64,000 nucleotides of DNA from assembly GCF_014645835.1 (NCBI RefSeq), contig NZ_BMMM01000011.1, positions 186,001 through 250,000 on the forward strand, written 5' to 3'. Position numbers and translations under genes: made by a program. Of this stretch, positions 53,843 through 61,924 are shown piece after piece (the stretch's first letter is position 1; every line of letters begins with the position of its first letter). Origin of the DNA: Streptomyces albiflavescens. Lineage in GTDB: Bacteria > Actinomycetota > Actinomycetes > Streptomycetales > Streptomycetaceae. The notes beneath the pieces are model-generated. The model made no database searches, was not told the origin of the DNA, and worked only from the letters and a program-made list of their open reading frames with translations.

Positions 53843-53966
53843 TCGGTCGTATCGGGCGCTCGGCAGCACGTAGGGGCGCCGGCGGGCCGGGCGCGTTCCG
53901 GAACCGGCAGGTGTGATCAGACCATGGGCTGACCGCGCACCGTACCCCCGGGTAAGGTGCGGACCC

Positions 53967-54743
53967 ATGGGTGGCGAGAGCGCGACACGTACGGCCCCGC
54001 ACAGCGGTGGCGCAAGCAAGGCCCAGGCGGGCGGCCGGGTCGGACAGAGGCTGTCCGGACTGGCTGTCGCGCTGGGCCTGGTGCTGTTCCTCGGAGGATT
54101 CGCCTGGGGGGCGGTGGTCTACCGGCCGTACACCGTGCCCACCAGTTCGATGGCGCCGACGATCGACGCCGGTGACCGGGTATTGGCACAGCGCATCGAC
54201 GGCAGCGAGGTACGCCGCGGTGACGTCGTCGTCTTCCGCGACAAGACCTGGGTCACCAACGCGGCCGTGGTCAAGCGCGTGGTCGCCGTCGGCGGCGACA
54301 CGGTCTCCTGCTGCACCAACGGCAAGCTGACCGTCAACGGCAAGCAGATCGACGAACCGTATCTGCCCAAGGGCAGCCTGGCCGAGATCACGAAGATCCC
54401 GACCGTGAAGGTGCCCGAGGGGCGCCTGTTCCTGCTCGGCGACGAACGTCAGGGCTCCCTGGACTCCAGCGCCCACCTCACGGACGCGGCCAGCGGCACG
54501 GTGTCGCGCAATGCCGTGACCGCCAGGGTCGACGCCGTCGCCTGGCCCATGAACGGCATGCTGAAGCGGCCGACCGGCTTCGAGACCCTCGGCAGCCTTT
54601 CCCAGCCGGGACCGCTGCGCCTGATGGTCGGCGCGGTGATCGCCGGTGCGGTGCTCGTCCTGGGCGGCGCGGCGTACGGTCCGATCGCCGGCCGTGCGGG
54701 CCGACGTGCCAAGGCCCGGACGGAACTCGCCGGTGCCCGCTGA
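53967..54743 (+). CDS. sipZ: Type I signal peptidase SipZ-like
   Basis: Fourth Sip, 258 residues. The Ser box is YTVPTSSMAPTIDAGDRVLA and the Lys box is VVKRVVAVGGDTVSC. N-terminal (LALGLVLFLGGFAWGAVVY-type) and C-terminal (LMVGAVIAGAVLVLGGAAYG) membrane segments are present. It is the most divergent of the four. It heads a second transcription unit with the downstream nudix, DUF2469 and yraN genes and is overlapped at its 3' end by the nudix start. Confidence 0.92.
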   Translation: MGGESATRTAPHSGGASKAQAGGRVGQRLSGLAVALGLVLFLGGFAWGAVVYRPYTVPTSSMAPTIDAGDRVLAQRIDGSEVRRGDVVVFRDKTWVTNAAVVKRVVAVGGDTVSCCTNGKLTVNGKQIDEPYLPKGSLAEITKIPTVKVPEGRLFLLGDERQGSLDSSAHLTDAASGTVSRNAVTARVDAVAWPMNGMLKRPTGFETLGSLSQPGPLRLMVGAVIAGAVLVLGGAAYGPIAGRAGRRAKARTELAGAR

Positions 54744-55284
54744 GGTGTCCTACGACGAACCTCCGCACGACGGCGGAACGGGGACGCCGGACGAGTACCG
54801 GGGCGGCCCGCGGAAGGTCGCCCGCGTGGTGCTGCTCGACCCCGAGGAGCGCATTCTGCTGCTGCACGGGCACGAGCCGGACGATCCCGCCGACGACTGG
54901 TGGTTCACGCCCGGCGGCGGCCTGGAGGGCGCCGAGACCCGCGAGCAGGCCGCGCTGCGCGAGCTCGTGGAGGAGACCGGAATCACCGAGGTCGAGCTGG
55001 GCCCGGTGCTGTGGCGGCGGTTGTGCTCCTTCCCGTTCGCGGGGCGCCGCTGGGACCAGGACGAGTGGTACTACCTGGCCCGTACGACCCAGACGGCCAC
55101 GGAGGCCGCGGGGCTGACGGACCTGGAGCGGCGCAGTGTCGCCGGAGCACGCTGGTGGACGTGCCAGGAACTGACCGAGGCACATGAGACGGTGTATCCG
55201 ACCAGACTCGCCGAGCTGCTGCGCAGGGTGCTCGACGAGGGTCCCCCGGCCACGCCCGAGGTCCTCGACACGGAAATCGTCTAG
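54733..55284 (+). CDS. Nudix hydrolase
   Basis: This roughly 183-residue protein carries a perfect Nudix box (G62-x5-E68-x7-R76-E-L-V-E-E-T-G-I84), so it is an active-looking hydrolase of a nucleoside diphosphate derivative. A WWFTPGGGLEGAE lead and RWWTCQELTE in the second half are similar to Streptomyces MutT-like proteins. Substrate not predictable. GTG 54733 overlaps sipZ by 11 bases; GTG 54745 is an alternative. Confidence 0.88.
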   Translation: MPAEVSYDEPPHDGGTGTPDEYRGGPRKVARVVLLDPEERILLLHGHEPDDPADDWWFTPGGGLEGAETREQAALRELVEETGITEVELGPVLWRRLCSFPFAGRRWDQDEWYYLARTTQTATEAAGLTDLERRSVAGARWWTCQELTEAHETVYPTRLAELLRRVLDEGPPATPEVLDTEIV

Positions 55285-55339
55285 GGGCTCGCGGGGCTGG
55301 CGCACAATAGGGGGACGCACGGCTGAAGGGGAACATGCC

Positions 55340-55648
55340 ATGAGCGCCGAGGACCTCGAGAAGTACGAGACCGAGATGGAGCTGAAGCTCTATCGGGAGT
55401 ACCGCGATGTCGTCGGTCTGTTCAAATATGTGATCGAGACCGAACGGCGCTTCTACCTCACCAATGACTACGAGATGCAGGTGCACTCGGTCCAGGGCGA
55501 GGTGTTTTTCGAGGTGTCCATGGCGGACGCCTGGGTGTGGGACATGTACCGACCCGCTCGCTTCGTGAAGCAGGTACGCGTGCTCACATTCAAGGACGTG
55601 AATATCGAGGAGCTGAACAAGAGCGACCTGGAGCTGCCCGGCGGCTGA
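55340..55648 (+). CDS. DUF2469 family protein
   Basis: A 102-residue protein: MSAEDLEKYETEMELKLYRE then FKYVIETERRFYLTNDYEMQ and VFFEVSMADAWVWDMYRPAR. This is the actinobacterial DUF2469 family, highly conserved but without known function. No membrane segment; predicted alpha/beta. AAGGGGAA lies about seven bases upstream. Confidence 0.93.
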   Translation: MSAEDLEKYETEMELKLYREYRDVVGLFKYVIETERRFYLTNDYEMQVHSVQGEVFFEVSMADAWVWDMYRPARFVKQVRVLTFKDVNIEELNKSDLELPGG

Positions 55649-55720
55649 TGACGGGCGGTGCGGCGGGCGGCTGTGGCGCGCCGCCGCGACGTGCGGTGAG
55701 CGCTCGCGCGGGTGACGGAG

Positions 55721-55729
55721 TTATCCACA
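55721..55729 (+). promoter_or_regulatory. Isolated DnaA-box sequence upstream of yraN
   Basis: TTATCCACA matches the classical DnaA box exactly and lies 75 bp before the yraN start in a locally AT-rich pocket. A single site of this type may be chance or a DnaA regulatory site. Confidence 0.45.
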
Positions 55730-55803
55730 ATCATCCGCTCGTCCACCAAGATCCAATACCGGCTCGAAGTGGCCTCAATGTTGGCGCCGGAGGTGGTGCC
55801 GAC

Positions 55804-56175
55804 ATGAACACACCCAAGGCACACAGGGCACTCGGAGAGTACGGCGAGGATCTGGCCGCGCGGCGGCTGACGGAGACCGGGATGACGGTCCTGGCGCGCA
55901 ACTGGCGGTGCGGCAGGACCGGCGAAATCGACATCGTGGCACGTGACGGCGACGCGCTCGTCGTCTGCGAGGTCAAGACCCGCAAGGCGGGCGCATTTGA
56001 GCACCCGATGGCGGCCGTCACCCCGGCCAAGGCCCAGCGACTGCGTGGCCTGGCCGAGCGCTGGCTCCAGGAACACGGCGGGGCACCACCCGGCGGCGTC
56101 CGCATCGATCTGATCGGCGTCGTCCTCCCCGACCGCGGTGCGCCCGTGGTCGAGCACGCGCGGGGGGTGGCCTGA
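55804..56175 (+). CDS. UPF0102/YraN endonuclease-fold protein
   Basis: This 123-residue YraN-family protein begins MNTPKAHRALGEYGEDLAARRL and contains GEIDIVARDGDALVVCEVKTRKAG, the PD-(D/E)xK nuclease-like core (E..D..EVK). Its biochemical role is unproven. It overlaps yifB by one base and forms the conserved yraN-yifB-dprA string. Confidence 0.9.
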   Translation: MNTPKAHRALGEYGEDLAARRLTETGMTVLARNWRCGRTGEIDIVARDGDALVVCEVKTRKAGAFEHPMAAVTPAKAQRLRGLAERWLQEHGGAPPGGVRIDLIGVVLPDRGAPVVEHARGVA

Positions 56176-57803
56176 TGGGATTCGCGCGTACGTGTTCAGT
56201 GGCGCTCGTCGGCGTCGAGGGCGTCGTGGTCGAGGTCCAGGCCGACCTGGAGCCAGGCGTCGCGGCCTTCACCCTGGTCGGCCTCCCCGACAAGAGTCTG
56301 ACGGAGAGCAAGGACCGGGTTCGGGCGGCGGTGGTGAATTCCGGCGCGTCATGGCCTCAGAAGAAGCTCACGGTGGGGCTGAGTCCTGCGTCGGTGCCCA
56401 AGGGCGGCAGCGGGTTCGATCTCGCTGTGGCCTGCGCGGTCCTGGGTGCTTCCGAGCGGATCGATCCACGGGTGCTCTCCGACATCGTGATGATCGGGGA
56501 GCTCGGCCTGGACGGACGGGTACGGCCGGTGCGGGGTGTGCTGCCGGCGGTGCTGGCCGCGGCGGACGCCGGATACGAGCAGGTGGTGGTGCCGGAGTGC
56601 GCGGCGGCCGAGGCCTCGCTGGTGCCCGGGGTCTCGGTGCTCGGGGTGCGCAGTCTGCGCCAGCTGATCGCGGTGCTCGCGGATGAGCCGGTGCCCGAGG
56701 AGGAGCCGGACGAGCAGGGGCGGCCGGATCCGCTGCTGGCGGGCCTGCGCGTGCCCGGCACGGGGGAGGCGACCGGTCTGTGCGGCATGGCCGTGTCGGA
56801 ACACGACCAGGGGCACGACGACCTCGCCGATGTGGTCGGCCAGATGTCGGCGCGCACCGCGATGGAGGTCGCGGCAGCCGGTGGGCACCATGTCTTTCTG
56901 CAAGGTCCACCCGGCGCGGGCAAGACGATGCTCGCCGAGCGGATGCCGTCGCTCATGCCGCGCCTCACCCGGCAGGAATCCCTCGAGGTGACGGCGATCC
57001 ACTCGGTCGCGGGCCTGCTGCCGCCGGGCAAGCCGATGGTGGACGTCCCGCCGTACTGCGCACCCCACCACTCGGCGACGATGCAGTCCCTCGTCGGTGG
57101 CGGCAAGGGGCTGGCGCGGCCGGGCGCGGTGTCGTTGTCACACCGCGGTGTGCTCTTTTTGGACGAGGCCCCGGAGTTCAGCGGCTTCGCACTCGATGCC
57201 CTGCGGCAGCCCCTGGAGGCGGGTCACGTCGTGATCGCGCGCAGCGCCGGTGTCGTGCGGTTCCCGGCGAAGTTCTTGATGGTGCTCGCCGCCAACCCCT
57301 GTCCGTGCGGGCGCTTCAGCGTGGCGACCGACTTCTGCGAGTGCCCGCCCTCCTCCGTACGTCGCTACCAGGCCAGACTTTCCGGGCCGCTGCTCGACCG
57401 GGTCGATCTGCGGGTGGAGGTCGAGCCGGTCACCCGTTCCGAACTGACGGCGCGCGGCGCCCGGGGTGAGTCGACGCGGACGGTGGCCGACCGGGTGAGC
57501 GCCGCACGCGAGCGTGCCGCCGCGCGGCTGACCGACACTCCATGGCATACCAACAGTGAGGTGCCGGGACGCGAACTGCGCAGCCGCTGGCAGGCACTGC
57601 CGGGAGCGATGGACGAGGCGGAGCGCGGACTGGAGCGCGGTGTGCTGACCGCACGCGGCCTGGACCGGGTGCTCCGCGTCGCCTGGACGGTCGCCGACCT
57701 GTCGGGACACGACCGACCCGACGCCGGGGATGTGGCCTTGGCACTGCAGCTGCGCACCGGCGTGCCGCGAGGGGTGCCGATGATGATCGGCTCGCCGAAA
57801 TGA
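56175..57803 (+). CDS. YifB-type Mg-chelatase-like AAA ATPase (ComM-like)
   Basis: This 542-residue ATPase has an N-terminal ChlI/Lon-like region (VALVGVEGVVVEVQADLEPG) and Walker A FLQGPPGAGKTMLAERMPSLMPR. It also has the GVLFLDEAPEF Walker B and NPCPCGRF motif. The relative ComM promotes branch migration during natural transformation in Gram-negatives; it lies beside dprA here. Overlaps yraN and dprA. Confidence 0.93.
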   Translation: MGFARTCSVALVGVEGVVVEVQADLEPGVAAFTLVGLPDKSLTESKDRVRAAVVNSGASWPQKKLTVGLSPASVPKGGSGFDLAVACAVLGASERIDPRVLSDIVMIGELGLDGRVRPVRGVLPAVLAAADAGYEQVVVPECAAAEASLVPGVSVLGVRSLRQLIAVLADEPVPEEEPDEQGRPDPLLAGLRVPGTGEATGLCGMAVSEHDQGHDDLADVVGQMSARTAMEVAAAGGHHVFLQGPPGAGKTMLAERMPSLMPRLTRQESLEVTAIHSVAGLLPPGKPMVDVPPYCAPHHSATMQSLVGGGKGLARPGAVSLSHRGVLFLDEAPEFSGFALDALRQPLEAGHVVIARSAGVVRFPAKFLMVLAANPCPCGRFSVATDFCECPPSSVRRYQARLSGPLLDRVDLRVEVEPVTRSELTARGARGESTRTVADRVSAARERAAARLTDTPWHTNSEVPGRELRSRWQALPGAMDEAERGLERGVLTARGLDRVLRVAWTVADLSGHDRPDAGDVALALQLRTGVPRGVPMMIGSPK

Positions 57804-58945
57804 CCGACGACGAGCGCATGGCCCGCGTCGCGCTCGCCCAAGTCGTCGAACCAGGGGACGAGGCCGGTGGGCGATGGTTGCGGGAGTTCGGGGCCGTCGA
57901 GGTGGCGCGGCGGCTGGTGCAGGGAGGCGAGCCGCTGCCGGGGGTGAGCGAGAAGCGATGGGAGGGGCTGCGGGGGCGGTCCGGCCGGGTGCGGCCGGAC
58001 CGGGATCTGGCTCAGGCACGGCTCGCCGGAGTGCGGTTCATCTGTCCCGGTGAGCCCGAGTGGCCCGCGCAACTCGACGATCTGGGGGACGCCCGGCCCA
58101 TCGGACTGTGGGTACGGGGGCGCCCGAGTCTGCGGATATGGGCGCTGCGCTCCGTCGCCGTCGTCGGAGCCCGGGCCTGTACCGAGTACGGCGCCCACAT
58201 GGCGGCCACCCTCGGCGCGGGTCTCGCGGAGCGCGGATGGGTGGTCGTGTCCGGTGGTGCCTACGGAGTGGACGGTGCCGCGCACCGGGGCGCCCTCGGG
58301 GCGGGCGGCGCCACCGTCGCCGTGCTGGCCTGCGGCGTCGACCGGCCCTACCCGCGCGGACACACCGAGTTGATCAACAGAATCGCGGAACAGGGACTGG
58401 TGGTGGGCGAGTTGCCGCCCGGCGAGCACCCGACGCCGAGCAGATTCATTCTGAGAAACAGGGTGATCGCGGCGCTCACCCGGGGGACCGTGGTCGTCGA
58501 GGCGGCCTATCGCAGTGGTGCGCTGGTCACAGCCCGTGCGGCGCAGCGGCTCGGGCGGTTCACGATGGGGGTGCCGGGCCCTGCCACGAGCGGCCTGTCG
58601 GCGGGGGTGCACGAACTGCTCCGGGGCGAGGCGGTGCTGGTCTCCGACGCCGCGGAAGTCTCCGAACTGGTGGGTGACATGGGTGAGCTGGCCCCCGACC
58701 GCCGTGGGCCCGTGCTGCCGCGCGACCTGCTGGACCCGGGCGCCGGACGCGTACTGGCCGCGCTGCCGGCGCGCGGTCTGGCGGGGGCGGAGGAGATCGC
58801 CCGGGGCGCGGCGACCACCCCGGACGACGCGGTCGGGAGGCTGTACGAACTCCGAGCACTTGGTTTCGTCGAACGACACGGCGATGGCTGGAAGTTGACA
58901 CGCCAGGCGATGATCTCCGTCCGCGGCGATCGGGGACGGTGCTGA
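57800..58945 (+). CDS. dprA: DNA processing protein DprA
   Basis: DprA loads RecA on single-stranded DNA during uptake. This 381-residue protein carries the Rossmann-type DprA/Smf core: VAVVGARACTEYGAHMAATLG, VSGGAYGVDGAAHRGAL, FILRNRVIAALTRGTVVVEAAYRSGALVTARAA. The C-terminal winged-helix-like end is present. Starts ATGA-coupled to yifB. Confidence 0.93.
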   Translation: MTDDERMARVALAQVVEPGDEAGGRWLREFGAVEVARRLVQGGEPLPGVSEKRWEGLRGRSGRVRPDRDLAQARLAGVRFICPGEPEWPAQLDDLGDARPIGLWVRGRPSLRIWALRSVAVVGARACTEYGAHMAATLGAGLAERGWVVVSGGAYGVDGAAHRGALGAGGATVAVLACGVDRPYPRGHTELINRIAEQGLVVGELPPGEHPTPSRFILRNRVIAALTRGTVVVEAAYRSGALVTARAAQRLGRFTMGVPGPATSGLSAGVHELLRGEAVLVSDAAEVSELVGDMGELAPDRRGPVLPRDLLDPGAGRVLAALPARGLAGAEEIARGAATTPDDAVGRLYELRALGFVERHGDGWKLTRQAMISVRGDRGRC

Positions 58946-59217
58946 CCCAGCGTGTTCGGCCGTCCGGGCGAACGCCGACACCCTTGGGAATTCCCGCAGT
59001 TGGCGTCTCTCGTCGGTTACGCAGCGCGATCGTCGTCACACCGGGAGACGCTCAGTGGAATGCCTCTGTGTGCGGGTGATCCGCAGTTCTTCGCGCACTG
59101 CGACACCCCAGTCACGCTACGCTCACGAGGATTCCGACTCAGACCGACAATCTCGGCATCAGGCCGACAGGACACCCAGGTACTCCCAGTTCACGGCAGA
59201 ACGGCACAAGGCGACGA
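58946..59217. other. whiG upstream region
   Basis: This 272-bp leader precedes whiG. TACGCT (about 59117-59122) is a possible -10; no convincing -35 is seen. No gene is found. Confidence 0.35.
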
Positions 59218-60060
59218 ATGCCCCAGCACACCTCCGGGTCCGACCGGGCGGCGATCCCGTCAGCCGCCCGCGACGACGGCAGCGTTCGCCCGCCCGCTCC
59301 CTCGACGCTCGATGAGCTGTGGCGGTCGTACAAGGCGACGGGTGACGAGCGGCTGCGGGAACAGTTGATCCTGCACTACTCGCCTTTGGTGAAGTATGTC
59401 GCGGGGCGGGTGAGTGTGGGCCTGCCGGCCAATGTGGAGCAGGCCGACTTCGTCTCGTCGGGCGTGTTCGGGCTGATCGACGCGATCGAGAAGTTCGACA
59501 TCGAGCGGGAGATCAAGTTCGAGACGTACGCGATCACGCGGATCCGGGGCGCGATGATCGACGAGCTGCGGGCACTGGACTGGATCCCACGGTCCGTGCG
59601 GCAGAAGGCGCGCAATGTGGAGCGGGCGTACGCGACGCTGGAGGCACGGCTGCGGCGCACCCCGTCGGAGTGCGAGGTGGCCTCCGAGATGGGCATCGGG
59701 GTGGAGGAACTCCACGCGGTGTTCAGCCAGTTGTCGCTGGCGAATGTGGTGGCTCTGGAGGAGCTGCTGCACGTCGGCGGCGAGGGCGGTGACCGGCTGA
59801 GCCTGATGGACACGCTGGAGGACACCGCGGCCGACAATCCCGTCGAGGTGGCCGAGGACCGGGAGCTGCGGAGGTTTCTGGCGCGGGCGATCAATACGCT
59901 CCCCGACCGGGAGAAGACCGTCGTCACGCTCTACTACTACGAGGGGCTCACGCTCGCCGAGATCGGCAACGTGCTGGGAGTGACCGAGAGCCGGGTGAGC
60001 CAGATCCACACCAAGTCGGTGCTCCAGCTGCGCGCCAAGCTGGCGAGTTTCGGCCGCTGA
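59218..60060 (+). CDS. whiG: RNA polymerase sigma factor WhiG
   Basis: WhiG starts sporulation in aerial hyphae by directing whiH and whiI. The 280-residue FliA-type sigma shows LWRSYKATGDERLREQLILHYSPLVKYVAGRVSVGLP, the DFVSSGVFGLIDAIEKFDIEREIKFETYA region 2 and the region 4 LTLAEIGNVLGVTESRVSQIHTKSVLQLR. It ends LASFGR. The context, adjacent to dprA, fits its Streptomyces location although I cannot verify orthology further. Confidence 0.95.
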   Translation: MPQHTSGSDRAAIPSAARDDGSVRPPAPSTLDELWRSYKATGDERLREQLILHYSPLVKYVAGRVSVGLPANVEQADFVSSGVFGLIDAIEKFDIEREIKFETYAITRIRGAMIDELRALDWIPRSVRQKARNVERAYATLEARLRRTPSECEVASEMGIGVEELHAVFSQLSLANVVALEELLHVGGEGGDRLSLMDTLEDTAADNPVEVAEDRELRRFLARAINTLPDREKTVVTLYYYEGLTLAEIGNVLGVTESRVSQIHTKSVLQLRAKLASFGR

Positions 60061-60179
60061 GCTCGGCGGTGGCATGCTGCTGAATCGTCCCTGCCCAGCA
60101 GGTGTCCGGGCTTCCCCTCCGCCGGTCGGGTGGGCGGAGTGGCTCCCGTCCGGGGCGGTCCGTCCGTAGAGTGGTTGAC

Positions 60180-60761
60180 GTGCCAAGGATTCGAGCGGCC
60201 TCCGTGGCCGAGCACCGGTCGATGCAGCGAGCCGCCCTGCTGGATGCGGCGCGCTCCCTGTTGTCCGAGGGCGGGACGGAGGCGCTGACCTTCCCGGCCC
60301 TCGCTGAGCGCACGGGGCTCGCGCGGTCCTCCGTGTACGAGTACTTCCGGTCGCGGGCGGCCGTCGTCGAGGAGCTGTGCCAGGTCGACTTTCCCCTCTG
60401 GGCGGCGGAGGTTTCGGCCGCGATGGAGCGGGCCTCCTCTCCGGAGGACAAGGTCGAGGCCTATGTCCGCCGGCAGCTGGCGCTGGTCGGGGACCGGCGG
60501 CACCGGGCCGTGGTCGCCATCTCGGCGAGCGAGCTCGACGCCGGGGCGCGGGAGAAGATCCGTGCGGCTCACGGTGGGCTCGTGGCGATGATCGTCGAGG
60601 CGCTGGGGGAGATGGGGCACGGGGAGCCGCGGTTGGCCGCGATGCTGCTTCAGGGCGTAGTGGATGCGGCCGTGCGGCGGATTGAGCTGGGGGCGGCGGA
60701 GGACCCTTCGGTGATCACCGAAGCGGCCGTCGGGATGGCTCTGCGGGGCGTTCGGGGCTGA
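60180..60761 (+). CDS. TetR-family transcriptional regulator
   Basis: This 193-residue regulator has the TetR N-terminal HTH: SMQRAALLDAARSLLSEGG, LTFPALAERTGLARSSVYEYFRSRAAVVEEL. The ligand domain lacks strong identity with named members. GTG 60180 is the likely start, 119 bases after whiG. Its 3' end overlaps the M23 gene's extended frame by 112 bp. Confidence 0.88.
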   Translation: MPRIRAASVAEHRSMQRAALLDAARSLLSEGGTEALTFPALAERTGLARSSVYEYFRSRAAVVEELCQVDFPLWAAEVSAAMERASSPEDKVEAYVRRQLALVGDRRHRAVVAISASELDAGAREKIRAAHGGLVAMIVEALGEMGHGEPRLAAMLLQGVVDAAVRRIELGAAEDPSVITEAAVGMALRGVRG

Positions 60762-61684
60762 GTCCGTCCTTGTTCGGCACTCAGGGTCGGGGCTGAGCTC
60801 CGGTTGGGTCGCGCGGCGCGGCGCTGTAAAGGGTGCCGCTCTCTCCGGGGCGGGTGCCGCCCTGGTGGCGCGTAGGCGCAGCTCCGTGGGTTGCCGTTCT
60901 CGGCGGTGCGTGTGCCCACGGCTCCGTGGGTTGCCGTCCTGGCGACATGCGGGCCGACGGCTACAGGGGTGCTCGTCCCGGCGACACGCGTGCCGACAGC
61001 TACATGGGTTGCCGTCCTGCGCGGTACGCGTGCCCACCACCAGGACGGTTTCCCGACCACCGGCAGCAAGCGCGACGGGCCCCTGTGCAGCAGCCATGGT
61101 GGGAGCAGGGACAGAGGGTCCAGGTAGGTCTTCCCTCTCAGCAGGCCCCAGTGCAGGCAGGACGTCGGGCAGTGGGAGCCGCCCGGCTCCACCGTGCCCA
61201 GGACCTCGCCCGTCGTGACCTCGTCGCCCTTCTTCACCGAGGCCCGTACCGGTCCGTATGTCGTCCGCAGGGGCGGTGTTCCCGTGCCCGACAGTTCCAC
61301 CGAGACGACACCGCGGCCCGCGACCCTGCCGGCGAAGGACACGCGCCCGGGTGCGACCGCCCGAACGTCCGTCCCGGGGGCCGCCGCCAAGTCCACGCCG
61401 CGGTGGCCTCGGCCGTAGGGCGTTGCCGGGGGTCCCCAGCCTCGTACGACCAATGGGCGTAAACCCACCGGCCACGTACGGGCGACCGTCGGGACCGTCG
61501 GATCGGGGCCCGGTGGTCCCGGGGTACCCGGCGGGGCCGTAGCCGCCGCCGCGGTCGTCCGGGCCAGTGCCGACGGGCTCAGCGCACCCAGGACGGTCAC
61601 CGTCATACCCAGCAGCAACCCCAGCCACGTCCGCACACATCGTTTTGCTCGCATGCGAGAACCGTCCCGCATCGGGCGGATCAT
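60650..61684 (-). CDS. M23-family peptidase-like secreted protein with repeat tail
   Basis: This 344-residue frame starts with a signal peptide (RAKRCVRTWLGLLLGMTVTVLGALSPSALA). The LytM/M23 domain spans residues about 75-200: metal ligands H94 and D98 (GHRGVDLAAAP) and H178 in SCLHWGLL. The general-base His expected at C176 is Cys, so activity is doubtful. From residue about 215 the sequence is a 13-residue repeat (GTRVAGTSTPVAV type) encoded by 39-bp tandem DNA, and the frame runs on over the TetR 3' end. ATGs at 61684, 61672 and 61654 are all possible. Confidence 0.78.
   Translation of the reverse strand: MIRPMRDGSRMRAKRCVRTWLGLLLGMTVTVLGALSPSALARTTAAAATAPPGTPGPPGPDPTVPTVARTWPVGLRPLVVRGWGPPATPYGRGHRGVDLAAAPGTDVRAVAPGRVSFAGRVAGRGVVSVELSGTGTPPLRTTYGPVRASVKKGDEVTTGEVLGTVEPGGSHCPTSCLHWGLLRGKTYLDPLSLLPPWLLHRGPSRLLPVVGKPSWWWARVPRRTATHVAVGTRVAGTSTPVAVGPHVARTATHGAVGTRTAENGNPRSCAYAPPGRHPPRRERHPLQRRAARPNRSSAPTLSAEQGRTQPRTPRRAIPTAASVITEGSSAAPSSIRRTAASTTP
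60870..61040. repeat. 39-bp minisatellite in M23 gene
   Basis: About four units on the plus strand share GTGCC-GACGGCTACATGGGTTG-CCGTCCTGGCGAC wording. The anchors GCTCC/GCTAC recur at 60881, 60921, 60960 and 60999 (39-40 bp apart). Confidence 0.8.
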
Positions 61685-61924
61685 GGCCGGGATCTGTGGA
61701 GTACCGGTCGGTTGTGGACAGCGACGTCACCCGGTGCCTCTCGGGTCCCGTACACTTCTGATGGCGATCCGGGTCACCGGGTCGACTTCGCACGCCCCGA
61801 CACCTGGTCATCAAAAACCGGTGTCAGCGCCTCTCGGTCCCTCGTGGCAAGGCGCATCGCGGGCGTCAGGCGCGAGTGCCGTCCGGCACACGCGGCACAA
61901 CCGAGAACACCAAGGAGAACGGCC
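61685..61924. other. rpsB promoter/leader region
   Basis: This 240-bp gap lies between the divergent M23 gene and rpsB. TACACT (61751-61756) is the best -10. A TTGTGGACAG near-match to a reverse DnaA box lies at 61712-61721. The rpsB leader of about 165 nt is long, possibly for autoregulation by S2. Confidence 0.4.

Noticed and set aside
61712..61721. TTGTGGACAG as DnaA box before rpsB
   Set aside because: It misses one base of the reverse box and is isolated; only noted as a near-match.
59937..61814. Extended minus-strand frame covering the M23 gene
   Set aside because: The real M23 start with a signal peptide lies in another frame; this one lacks family motifs.
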